DNA of 14,644 nucleotides from contig JAIRTG010000099.1 of assembly GCA_031255055.1 (NCBI GenBank), positions 1 to 14,644 of the forward strand, written 5' to 3'. This DNA is from Prevotellaceae bacterium. GTDB lineage: Bacteria > Bacteroidota > Bacteroidia > Bacteroidales > Paludibacteraceae. How positions within the stretch are numbered: position 1 is the first letter of the stretch; each line of letters begins with the position of its first letter. Shown here piece after piece: positions 1 to 6,849 of the stretch. Below the pieces are notes generated by a model. It was not told where the DNA came from and searched no databases. It saw nothing but the letters and a program-made list of their open reading frames with translations. Position numbers and translations under genes: made by a program.

Positions 1-151
1 ATCACTAATCACTAATCACTATTTAATCACTGTCTTACGGGGCGTTGCGGGGCAGCGCCCCGCAGAGGGGGTAGCGGAAGACCGCGTAAGCGGGCTGAAG
101 CGAGGGGGAGACTTCCCCCCCCTAATTCTCTTTCTCTTTCTCTTTCTTCAA
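1..151 (-). repeat. Full-length unit of a modular GC-rich interspersed repeat (copy 1)
   Basis: Read on the minus strand, the unit has four parts in order: a purine-rich GAAAGA/GAGAAA leader (about 151-124), a G-run hairpin GGGGGAAGTCTCCCCC (about 121-104), a GCTTCAGCCCGC...GTCTTCCGCTAC segment, and a strong hairpin TGCGGGGC-loop-GCCCCGCA at 46-64. A tail of AGTGATT repeats runs to the window edge (1-34). The same modules recur at 3479-3595 and 14297-14412. No transposase or other protein is encoded. I do not recognise a named family. The tail may continue beyond the window. Confidence 0.85.
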
Positions 152-225
152 GGAAGACCGCACGGCGGACTGTAGCGAGGGGAAGACTCCCCCCCCTTAA
201 AAAAAATCTCTTTATCTTTCTTGAA
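152..225 (-). repeat. Truncated unit of the same repeat, head-to-tail with copy 1
   Basis: On the minus strand this is a second, shorter unit upstream of the full one. It has the AAGAAAGATAAAGAG leader, a G-run with GGAGTCTTCCCC, then CTCGCTACAGTCCGCCGTGCGGTCTTCC, after which the next leader (TTGAAGAAAG) starts at once. It lacks the GC hairpin and the AGTGATT tail. The same truncation point (after GTCTTCC or GTTTTCC) is used by the partial unit at 14228-14296. A further stub, GGCGTCTTTCTTC, lies just outside at about 222-234. Confidence 0.7.
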
Positions 226-282
226 GAAAGACGCCAACGGATGAAAAAATGTAGCCTTTTCAGATATTTAATACCAAAAACA

Positions 283-313
283 TTTCCCATGTTAAAAAAA
301 AAATGCAATTTTG
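283..313 (+). promoter_or_regulatory. Possible promoter for dapL-glmS
   Basis: CAATTTTG at 306-313 matches the Bacteroidota -7 consensus TAnnTTTG in 7 of 8 positions that matter except the first base. TTTC at 283-286, 19 bases upstream, is a one-mismatch -33 box. The predicted start would lie about 30-35 bases before the ATG at 354. The match is imperfect, so this is a tentative call. Confidence 0.35.
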
Positions 314-353
314 CAGCCTATCACTTCTAATTAAACGACATATATTAAATTAA

Positions 354-1583
354 ATGGCATTAGCGAACGAAAATTATTTTAATATCCAAGAAATCTATTA
401 CTCCAACGAAATCGAAAAGCGCGTAAACGCTTATAAACTGTTACATCCTGCTGCGGATATTATCCGACTTACTACCGCAGACGTAACACATCCCCTTCCG
501 AAAGAAGCTATCAAGGCAATAAAAAAGGCGGCCGATGAAATGGGCGTCGCCGGAACTTTTCGTGGATACAGCCCCGCTAAAGGGTATGATTTTTTGATTG
601 AGAAAATCGTAAAAGATTATCGCACAATAGGCATCACGATCGACAAAGAATGCGTCTTTATCAACAGCGGCGCAAAACCCGACCTGGGAAATATCGGACA
701 TATACTGGGAATCGACAATATCACCGCGGTTGCGGAACCGGTTTGTCCGATGTATGAAAATTCGATCATCATAAGCGGTCGGGGAGGCTATGTAACAAAA
801 GACAATAAGTGGAGCAACATCGTGTACATCCCCTGCGATAGCACCGACGATTTCGCCCCGAACATCCCCCAAGAACGGGTAGACGTGGTCTACCTCTGTA
901 ACCCGAACAATCCGACAGGTACCGTCATCACCAAAAGCAAACTGAAAGAATGGGTCGATTACGCGATAAGACATCAAAGTATCATCGTTTATGACTGCGC
1001 CTATCAGGGCTTTTTAAGCTCGCCCGACGTTCCCAAAAGTATTTATGAAATAAAAGGAGCCAAAAGAGTCGCTGTCGAGATACACAGCTACTCCAAATGC
1101 GCGGGATTTACAGGGTTACGATGCGGTTATTCCGTCTTTCCGGCCGAACTGCAAGTGTATGCGAAAACCGGCGAAAAAATAGCGCTGCTCGACCTGTGGA
1201 CCAAACGGAACGCCAATTATACGAACGGCGTACCGTATATTATCCAACGCGCCGCCGAAGCGCTCTACAGCAAAAAAGGTCAACGGGAAGTAGACGAGAC
1301 TGTCAGTCAGATACTCTCGAATGCCGCATTGATCAAAGAAACATTGACAAGTCGGGGTCTTAAAGTTTGGGGTGGCGTCGATTCGCCCTACGTATGGCTC
1401 AAAGTCCCGGGCAGACAATCTTCGTGGAAATTTTTCACTCATCTGTTATACGAATCCCAAGTAGTCGGCATCCCCGGAAACGTTTTCGGAACATCGGGCG
1501 AAGGCTATATGCGTCTGACCGGATTTGCAACCCCCGACGATACACAAGCGGCTGTGGATCGTCTCCAAAAAGTAAAATTATGA
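354..1583 (+). CDS. dapL: LL-diaminopimelate aminotransferase-like PLP enzyme (DapL family, divergent)
   Basis: This is a 409-residue class I/II aminotransferase. DapL converts tetrahydrodipicolinate plus glutamate to LL-diaminopimelate in one step, for lysine and peptidoglycan, in the cytoplasm. The MALANEN start, the length (about 410), NPNNPTGT at 183-190, SYSKCAGFTGLRCGY at 245-259 (PLP lysine K248, phosphate-binding R256), D214 and Y217 for the pyridine ring, and SGEGYMRLT at 381-389 (carboxylate-binding R387) all fit DapL. Several positions I recall as near-invariant in DapL differ: GYGPEQGY reads GYSPAKGY (71-78), DGAKSD reads SGAKPD (105-110), DPxYPxY reads EPVCPMY (128-134), and the QTTKFNG segment reads NANYTNG (286-292). 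It may be an ordinary lineage variant or a paralogue with another amino-acid substrate. It is followed 43 bases later by glmS on the same strand. No dapF is visible upstream within the window. The family call is firm; the substrate is less certain. Confidence 0.82.
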   Translation: MALANENYFNIQEIYYSNEIEKRVNAYKLLHPAADIIRLTTADVTHPLPKEAIKAIKKAADEMGVAGTFRGYSPAKGYDFLIEKIVKDYRTIGITIDKECVFINSGAKPDLGNIGHILGIDNITAVAEPVCPMYENSIIISGRGGYVTKDNKWSNIVYIPCDSTDDFAPNIPQERVDVVYLCNPNNPTGTVITKSKLKEWVDYAIRHQSIIVYDCAYQGFLSSPDVPKSIYEIKGAKRVAVEIHSYSKCAGFTGLRCGYSVFPAELQVYAKTGEKIALLDLWTKRNANYTNGVPYIIQRAAEALYSKKGQREVDETVSQILSNAALIKETLTSRGLKVWGGVDSPYVWLKVPGRQSSWKFFTHLLYESQVVGIPGNVFGTSGEGYMRLTGFATPDDTQAAVDRLQKVKL

Positions 1584-1626
1584 CACCTCTCTCCCATTTT
1601 TGTTCACCTGATAAATTAGCCCCGTT

Positions 1627-3468
1627 ATGTGTGGAATTGTAGGATATATCGGAAATCAAGCAGCTTATCCGATTTTGATAAAAGGATTGAAACGCCTCGA
1701 ATATCGCGGATACGACAGCGCAGGAGTCGCCTTGCTCGACGACAATCAGATAAATGTATATAAAGTAAAAGGAAAAGTGGCCGACCTTGAAAAATTTGCA
1801 CGTCGGAAAAATACCAACGGCACCCTGGGAATCGCGCATACACGCTGGGCTACGCACGGCGAACCAAACGAGGTGAATGCGCATCCGCACTATTCACAGT
1901 CGGAAGATCTGGCGCTGATACATAACGGGATCATTGAAAATTATGCCGTACTGAAACAGGGACTGATCAAAAACGGCTATACTTTCCAGAGCGAAACCGA
2001 CACCGAAGTCTTGATTCAGTTGATCGAATTTATCAAGAAAACGAATCGTGTTTCGCTTCCCGAGGCCGTTCAGTTGGCATTGAATCACGTCGTCGGGGCA
2101 TACGCGATTGCCGTTATCGAAAGATCGCAGCCCGATTTACTTGTTGCCGCAAGAAAAGGGAGTCCTTTGGTTGTAGGCGTCGGAGAGGACGAGTATTTTT
2201 TAGCTTCGGACGCTACGCCCATTGTTGAATTTACCGACAAGGTGGTATATGTGGGCGAAGAAGAAATCGTAACGATCCGTCGCGGAGCGGAGTTGGACAT
2301 TAAAACCATATCGAACGTAAAGAAAACACCGCGTATTCAGAAGCTGGCGCTTACGCTCAGTCAACTGGAAAAGGGAGGGTATCCTCATTTCATGCTGAAG
2401 GAAATTTTTGAACAGCCGAAAACGCTGAGCGACAGTATGCGCGGACGTGTCAATGTGGACGAAAACAACATTACCCTGTCGGGATTCATCGACAACCGCG
2501 AGAAGTTCCTGAATGCGAAACGTATCATCATCACCGCCTGCGGAACATCGTGGCACGCAGGACAAATCGGCATGTATGCGATTGAAGAATTTGCGCGTAT
2601 TCCGGTAGAAGTCGAATACTCTTCCGAATTCAGATACCGCAAACCGGTCATTTATCCCGATGACATCGTGATTGCCATCTCGCAATCGGGCGAAACGGCC
2701 GATACATTGGCCGCCGTCGAACTGGCAAAATCACAGGGTGCGTTCATTTTCGGCATTTGCAACGTAGTTGGCTCTTCCATTCCCCGCAACACCCATTCGG
2801 GCTGCTACACTCATGCAGGCCCTGAGATTGGAGTTGCTTCCACCAAAGCATTTACAGCGCAAGTCACTGTGCTGACAATGCTGGCGTTACTTATCGGAAA
2901 GGAAAAGGGCTATCTGAGTCGGGAAAACTACCTGCGCATTATCCGTGAACTGGCAAAGATTCCGGAAAAAATCGATCACATCTTACTGCAAAACGACATC
3001 ATCGCCCAATTTGCCAAAACGTTTACATACGCACAAAATTTCATCTATCTCGGTCGGGGATACAATTTTCCGGTAGCGTTAGAAGGCGCTCTGAAATTGA
3101 AAGAAATATCTTACATCCACGCCGAAGGTTATCCGGCAGCCGAAATGAAACACGGCCCTATTGCATTAATAAGTAACGAAATGCCGGTTGTGGTCATTGC
3201 CACCAAAGGTGAGATTTACGAAAAAGTAGTCAGCAACATTCAAGAAATAAAGGCGCGTAAAGGTCGGATTGTCGCCATTACCACCGAAGGCGATGCCGAG
3301 GTACGGGAAATGGCCGATTACGCTATCAGCATACCACACACGGAGGAATGTCTTGTACCGCTGATATCGGTCATTCCGCTTCAATTGCTGGCCTATCACA
3401 TTGCGGTTGTAAAAGGTTGTGACGTCGATCAGCCGCGCAATCTGGCAAAATCCGTAACCGTCGAATAA
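1627..3468 (+). CDS. glmS: Glutamine--fructose-6-phosphate aminotransferase (isomerizing)
   Basis: This 613-residue enzyme makes glucosamine-6-phosphate from fructose-6-phosphate and glutamine, the entry step to UDP-GlcNAc for peptidoglycan and lipid A. The start is fixed by MCGIVGYIG: Cys2 becomes the N-terminal nucleophile of the glutaminase domain after removal of Met. The class II glutamine amidotransferase domain covers about 2-220, with HTRWATHGEPNEVNAHPH. The first SIS sugar-isomerase domain (about 290-430) has ACGTSWHAG near 300. The second (about 460-600) has GRGYNFPVALEGALKLKEI. The C-terminal tail DVDQPRNLAKSVTVE, with the catalytic K608, matches the E. coli enzyme end. Length is close to the E. 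coli protein (609). It is probably co-transcribed with dapL. No glmS riboswitch-ribozyme is apparent in the 43-base gap. An interspersed repeat begins about 10 bases after the stop. Confidence 0.97.
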   Translation: MCGIVGYIGNQAAYPILIKGLKRLEYRGYDSAGVALLDDNQINVYKVKGKVADLEKFARRKNTNGTLGIAHTRWATHGEPNEVNAHPHYSQSEDLALIHNGIIENYAVLKQGLIKNGYTFQSETDTEVLIQLIEFIKKTNRVSLPEAVQLALNHVVGAYAIAVIERSQPDLLVAARKGSPLVVGVGEDEYFLASDATPIVEFTDKVVYVGEEEIVTIRRGAELDIKTISNVKKTPRIQKLALTLSQLEKGGYPHFMLKEIFEQPKTLSDSMRGRVNVDENNITLSGFIDNREKFLNAKRIIITACGTSWHAGQIGMYAIEEFARIPVEVEYSSEFRYRKPVIYPDDIVIAISQSGETADTLAAVELAKSQGAFIFGICNVVGSSIPRNTHSGCYTHAGPEIGVASTKAFTAQVTVLTMLALLIGKEKGYLSRENYLRIIRELAKIPEKIDHILLQNDIIAQFAKTFTYAQNFIYLGRGYNFPVALEGALKLKEISYIHAEGYPAAEMKHGPIALISNEMPVVVIATKGEIYEKVVSNIQEIKARKGRIVAITTEGDAEVREMADYAISIPHTEECLVPLISVIPLQLLAYHIAVVKGCDVDQPRNLAKSVTVE

Positions 3469-3478
3469 CGCTCTTTTT

Positions 3479-3595
3479 TAAAGAAAGAGAAAGATAATTA
3501 GGGGGGGAAGTCTCCCCCTCGCTTCAGCCGCCTACGGCGTCTTCCGCTACCCCCTCTGCGGGGCTCCGCCCCGCAACGCCCCGAAAGACAGTGAT
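3479..3595 (+). repeat. Full-length unit of the modular GC-rich repeat (copy 2)
   Basis: It has the same order of modules as copy 1 in the opposite orientation: a purine leader from 3479, G-run hairpin 503-508/513-518 (counted within 3000), the GCTTCAGCCGCCTACGGCGTCTTCC segment, and hairpin TGCGGGGC-TCC-GCCCCGCA at 3557-3575, then CAACGCCCCGAAAGACAGTG. The stretch 3491-3593 differs from 14310-14412 at only 2 of 103 positions, one of them in the hairpin loop. It starts about 10 bases after the glmS stop and may act as a transcript end or mRNA 3' structure, but this is inference. Confidence 0.9.
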
Positions 3596-3600
3596 TAAAT

Positions 3601-3660
3601 AGTGATTAGTGTTTAGTGATTAAACATGACGAACTTGCAAATCACTAATCGCTAAACACT
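3601..3660. repeat. Imperfect inverted repeat made of the element's AGTGATT tail
   Basis: The left arm 3601-3621 and right arm 3640-3660 are reverse complements at 18 of 21 positions, separated by 18 bases. The left arm is the normal tail of copy 2. The right arm (AATCACTAATCG...) has the polarity of a tail from an element in the opposite orientation, so this looks like two tails meeting, with the body of the second element missing. Confidence 0.75.
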
Positions 3661-3664
3661 AAAC

Positions 3665-3680
3665 TGTGCCGTCAGGCACA
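3665..3680. repeat. Short palindrome TGTGCC-GTCA-GGCACA
   Basis: It has a 6-bp stem and a 4-base loop. The downstream bases (TATCGGTAAAAACC) resemble TATTGGTAGAAACC at 14117-14130 (12 of 14), which also follows a GTGCCGTC core. It therefore appears to be one member of a second small dispersed repeat. Confidence 0.6.
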
Positions 3681-3840
3681 AAGTATCGGTAAAAACCCCT
3701 CGCCATTTGAGGCCGTGTAAAAACCAAGAACGAACATTCTTTTCTCTGTACACCTACCCACAAACTTTTTCAAATACGAGATTCTCAGAGAGTCTATTTT
3801 TGTTTTCACGCAGCCTTTTTCGGACACAGTTTCTAAGATT
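3681..3840. other. Convergent intergenic stretch with a weak hairpin and T-run
   Basis: There is no gene here. AGATTC (3779-3784) can pair with GAGTCT (3790-3795, one G-T pair), followed by ATTTTTG, which could serve as a weak rho-independent terminator for plus-strand transcripts from glmS. I saw no equally good terminator for the minus-strand permease gene. Confidence 0.3.
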
Positions 3841-5169
3841 TTAATACTTCAACCATTTCCACAATTCTTTCCACGTTACTTTTTTACCGTACATCAGGAT
3901 GCCTGTCCGGTATATTTTTCCGGCAAACCATGTACTGCCGATAAATGTGAGGATCAGGATGAAGAGCGACAGGGCTATTTGCCAGATCGGTACGCCAAAA
4001 GGCAGGCGAGCCATCATCACGACAGGCGAAGTGAAGGGAATCATCGACGTCCAGAACGAGAGGCCGGCGTCGGGGTGACGCGATGCGTAAATGCCGGCAA
4101 ACAGTGCGATGATGATCGGAATCGTTACCGGCATCGAAAACTGATTGCTGTCGGTTTCGTTGTCGACTGCCGATCCAATCGCTGCAAACAGGGAGGCATA
4201 AAGCAGGTATCCGCCAATGAAGAATAGAATGAATAATATCCCTATCTGAAGAAAATCGAAGTTCTGAATAATGTGAAAGATATTGTTTGCGTCTCCGAAC
4301 TGTCCCATGTCGGCCATACCTCCATCCGTTCCCATTTGAGCCATCTGCTGCGCCTCCATTAGTTGTTGCGGATTCATTTTGCCGGCCAATATCGTTGTCG
4401 CGCCGCCGTAGATGACCAAGGTAAGGATTACCCACATCATGAACTGCGTCAGGCCGACAAGCGCTACACCGATGATTTTACCCATCATCAGTTCAAAGGG
4501 CTTTACCGACGAAATGATTACTTCGACAATGCGGCTTGTTTTTTCCTGTAAAACGCCGGCCATCACCTGTCCGCCATAAATGACGATAAACATGTATATA
4601 AGCAATGCGGCAACCATTCCGATAATCAGGGCGAGTTCGGCTGAGCCTTCTTTTTCTTCACCGTCGCTGTCCCATTTTATGGTCGATATGTCGATTTTTG
4701 TTTTCGCATCCTCCACCATTTCTTTGATACCCGGAATGTTGTATGAGGCCAGTTTCTTTTCTTCCACGTAATTTTTCAGCAGATTGCTTATGTGCGATTT
4801 CGTTTCGACATTGATTTGTTTTTCCGAATAAATCGTTGCGGCTTTCGGGTTCGTTGCAAGGTCTTCGCTTATCACCAGTACGCCCGTCAGTTCTTTGTTT
4901 TGGCTGTTTTTTTCTTTCAACTCTTCGGGAGTAGTATCCACGTAGGTGAAAGTATATATATCATCACTTTTCAGAACATCCGCATATAATCCTGTACAAT
5001 CGACTACGATAATGTTTTTTTGGGTACTGTCGCCTAACATCGTCATCAACATGGGGACAAAAAAAACTGTGGCGAATAATACCGGCGTTAAAAAGGTGAG
5101 CAGGATGAATGATTTTTTCATTACCCTGGACGTGTATTCGCGTCTTATGATTAATCCTATTTTACTCAT
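3841..5169 (-). CDS. ABC-2 type transporter permease (NatB-like)
   Basis: This 442-residue inner-membrane protein is the membrane partner of the ATPase encoded just upstream. The topology is typical of the NatB/ABC-2 family: one membrane segment near the N-terminus (about 20-45), a large extracytoplasmic domain (about 46-177), then five more hydrophobic segments (about 178-205, 230-260, 306-330, 347-364, 396-417). QEKTSRIVEVIISSVKPFELM at 208-228 is the family's cytoplasmic coupling-helix signature. The loop at 264-290 is rich in Met, Gln and Gly and looks low-complexity. The start codon overlaps the ATPase stop in ATGA (5166-5169), which implies translational coupling. The cargo is unknown: NatAB of Bacillus exports sodium, but relatives move many substrates, so no gene symbol is given. 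Confidence 0.9.
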   Translation of the reverse strand: MSKIGLIIRREYTSRVMKKSFILLTFLTPVLFATVFFVPMLMTMLGDSTQKNIIVVDCTGLYADVLKSDDIYTFTYVDTTPEELKEKNSQNKELTGVLVISEDLATNPKAATIYSEKQINVETKSHISNLLKNYVEEKKLASYNIPGIKEMVEDAKTKIDISTIKWDSDGEEKEGSAELALIIGMVAALLIYMFIVIYGGQVMAGVLQEKTSRIVEVIISSVKPFELMMGKIIGVALVGLTQFMMWVILTLVIYGGATTILAGKMNPQQLMEAQQMAQMGTDGGMADMGQFGDANNIFHIIQNFDFLQIGILFILFFIGGYLLYASLFAAIGSAVDNETDSNQFSMPVTIPIIIALFAGIYASRHPDAGLSFWTSMIPFTSPVVMMARLPFGVPIWQIALSLFILILTFIGSTWFAGKIYRTGILMYGKKVTWKELWKWLKY

Positions 5170-6077
5170 TGCTTAATCTGTTTTACGTTTTTAACCGTTT
5201 CTATAAAAATATCATTCATTGTGGGGCGCAGTTCTTCAAATGAATAAATCTGCGTCTGTTTCATTATTTCCTGCAAAATAACGTTGTTGTCTTCGTCTCC
5301 CGTCTTCCGAATGACGGTTTCGACTGTACCGTTTTTCGCTTCCTGCGAAACAGGCTCATAGAAATGACCTGCCTGAAAAACATTCGCAGAACGAACCAGC
5401 ATCGTTTTATGCGTGTATGATGCGCGAATATCGTCGATATTGCCCTGGAGCACGATTTTGGAGTTGTTGACAAGGGATATGTTTTCGCACAATTCTTCAA
5501 CGGACGACATGTTGTGTGTCGAAAAAATAATCGTAGCGCCCTGATCGCGCAATGCGAGAATCTCCCGTTTCAACATATCCGTATTTACAGGGTCGAAACC
5601 GCTGAAAGGTTCGTCAAAAATCAACAGTTCGGGTTTGTGCAGAATGGTGGTGACAAACTGCACTTTCTGTGCCATGCCTTTTGAAAGTTCTTCTATCTTT
5701 TTCCCCCACCAATCCTGAATCTCAAACTTTTCAAACCAGTATTTCAATGCTTTCAGTGCATCGGTTTTTGTCATTCCTTTCAACCGGGCGAGATACAAAG
5801 CCTGCTCGCCGACTTTCATTTTTTTGTACAGCCCTCTTTCTTCGGGCAGATAACCGATACGCTCTACATCTTTCGGAGTCATTCGTTTTCCATTCAACAG
5901 CACTTCGCCGCTATCGGGGGCGGTGATGCAGTTGATAATTCTTATTAAAGTTGTTTTTCCCGCTCCGTTAGGTCCCAAAAGTCCGTAAACGGATGCTCTT
6001 GGCACGGAAAGGCTGACGCCATTCAAAGCTAAATGCCCCGAATATTGTTTCACAACATCTCTGATTTCTAATATCAT
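5166..6077 (-). CDS. ABC transporter ATP-binding protein (NatA-like)
   Basis: This 303-residue cytoplasmic ATPase energises the permease encoded directly downstream. All nucleotide-binding motifs are present: Walker A GPNGAGKTT (35-43), YLPEERGLY in the Q-loop region (77-84; Glu at the usual Gln place, which is common in this subfamily), signature LSKGM (131-135, a variant of LSGGQ), Walker B LLIFDEP (151-157), D-loop SGFDPVN, and H-loop His188. About 90 residues follow the ATPase core, as in NatA/CcmA-type proteins with a C-terminal DUF4162-like extension. It begins 28 bases after radC on the same strand, so it is probably read from the same transcript. No substrate can be assigned from sequence. 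Confidence 0.92.
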   Translation of the reverse strand: MILEIRDVVKQYSGHLALNGVSLSVPRASVYGLLGPNGAGKTTLIRIINCITAPDSGEVLLNGKRMTPKDVERIGYLPEERGLYKKMKVGEQALYLARLKGMTKTDALKALKYWFEKFEIQDWWGKKIEELSKGMAQKVQFVTTILHKPELLIFDEPFSGFDPVNTDMLKREILALRDQGATIIFSTHNMSSVEELCENISLVNNSKIVLQGNIDDIRASYTHKTMLVRSANVFQAGHFYEPVSQEAKNGTVETVIRKTGDEDNNVILQEIMKQTQIYSFEELRPTMNDIFIETVKNVKQIKQ

Positions 6078-6105
6078 TTTTTCTGTTTTTTGATTTATTG
6101 AAACA

Positions 6106-6804
6106 TTATATTAAGTTAGTATTGTCGGCAAAACTGAAATAGTTGTCTTTTGCGATAATGACATGGTCGATAAACCGGATTTCTACGGCGGTACACGCTG
6201 TTTTTATTTTTTTGGTAACCAGTTCGTCGCTTTTACTGCCGGTGTTATTCCCCGAAGGATGATTGTGTGCGACGGCAATTGCGGAAGCGTTATTTTCTAT
6301 CGCTATTTTCAGCAGCATCGGGATGTCCACGACGGTTTGTGCCGTACCTCCCTGTGTCAGCCGTTGTACCTTTATGAGTTTGTTTGCATTATTCAAAACG
6401 GCGACCCAAAATTCCTCATAGGGCAGGTCGATGAGAATAGGAGTGAATAACTCGAAGAGATCACGGCTCGACACAATCTGCTTTTTCTCCATAAAGCCGC
6501 CGACCTGCCGGCGTTTTCCAAGTTCTAAAGCGGCTTTAATGGTGACGGCCTTTGTGGTTCCTATACCCTTGTAGCGTTTGGACAAATCTTTTATGCTGAT
6601 TCTCGCCAGTTCATTCAGATTATCACCACAGTCGCTCAGAATACTGCGCGACAGCTCCACGGCTGTTTCATGTTGATTGCCTGTTCGGAGCAGAATTGCC
6701 AGCAGTTCGGTGTTGCTTAGTGCTTCCGAACCTTTTTGAAGCATTTTTTCCCTTGGCCGGTCGTCTTCCGACCATTCGCGGATGGTAAGATGTTTGAAAG
6801 ACAT
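6106..6804 (-). CDS. radC: RadC/UPF0758 family JAMM-domain protein
   Basis: The protein has 232 residues, the usual length. The N-terminal part (about 20-100) carries a helix-hairpin-helix-like segment around KGIGTTKAVTIKAALELG. The C-terminal part is a JAMM/MPN metal-binding domain with AHNHPSG at 179-185 (H180, H182), D193 twelve residues further on, and an upstream Glu (E130/E131). Position 189 is Gly where the family usually has Pro before the serine (GxxxPSxxD becomes GNNTGSKSD); the metal ligands are kept. Despite its name, a role of RadC in DNA repair is not established, and its biochemical function is unknown. It lies 45 bases after rel and 28 bases before the ABC ATPase, within a minus-strand run of genes. 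Confidence 0.93.
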   Translation of the reverse strand: MSFKHLTIREWSEDDRPREKMLQKGSEALSNTELLAILLRTGNQHETAVELSRSILSDCGDNLNELARISIKDLSKRYKGIGTTKAVTIKAALELGKRRQVGGFMEKKQIVSSRDLFELFTPILIDLPYEEFWVAVLNNANKLIKVQRLTQGGTAQTVVDIPMLLKIAIENNASAIAVAHNHPSGNNTGSKSDELVTKKIKTACTAVEIRFIDHVIIAKDNYFSFADNTNLI

Positions 6805-6849
6805 AACTGTTCGGTTATTGTTTCGGAATTAAAAATTCAATCAGAAGCA

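Noticed and set aside
27..308. 93-codon minus-strand open frame over the first repeat
   Set aside because: Its composition simply reflects the GC-rich repeat and purine tract, with no recognisable domain or start signal.
441..977. Long antisense open frame in dapL (and similar ones within glmS, rel, ald and serC)
   Set aside because: These are shadows of strongly supported genes and show no family motifs.
1583..1626. glmS ribozyme-riboswitch
   Set aside because: The 43-base gap is too short for the ribozyme, which is mainly known from Firmicutes.
1..3660. Composite transposon carrying dapL-glmS
   Set aside because: The flanking inverted repeats encode no transposase, no target duplication can be shown in the window, and both genes are housekeeping types.
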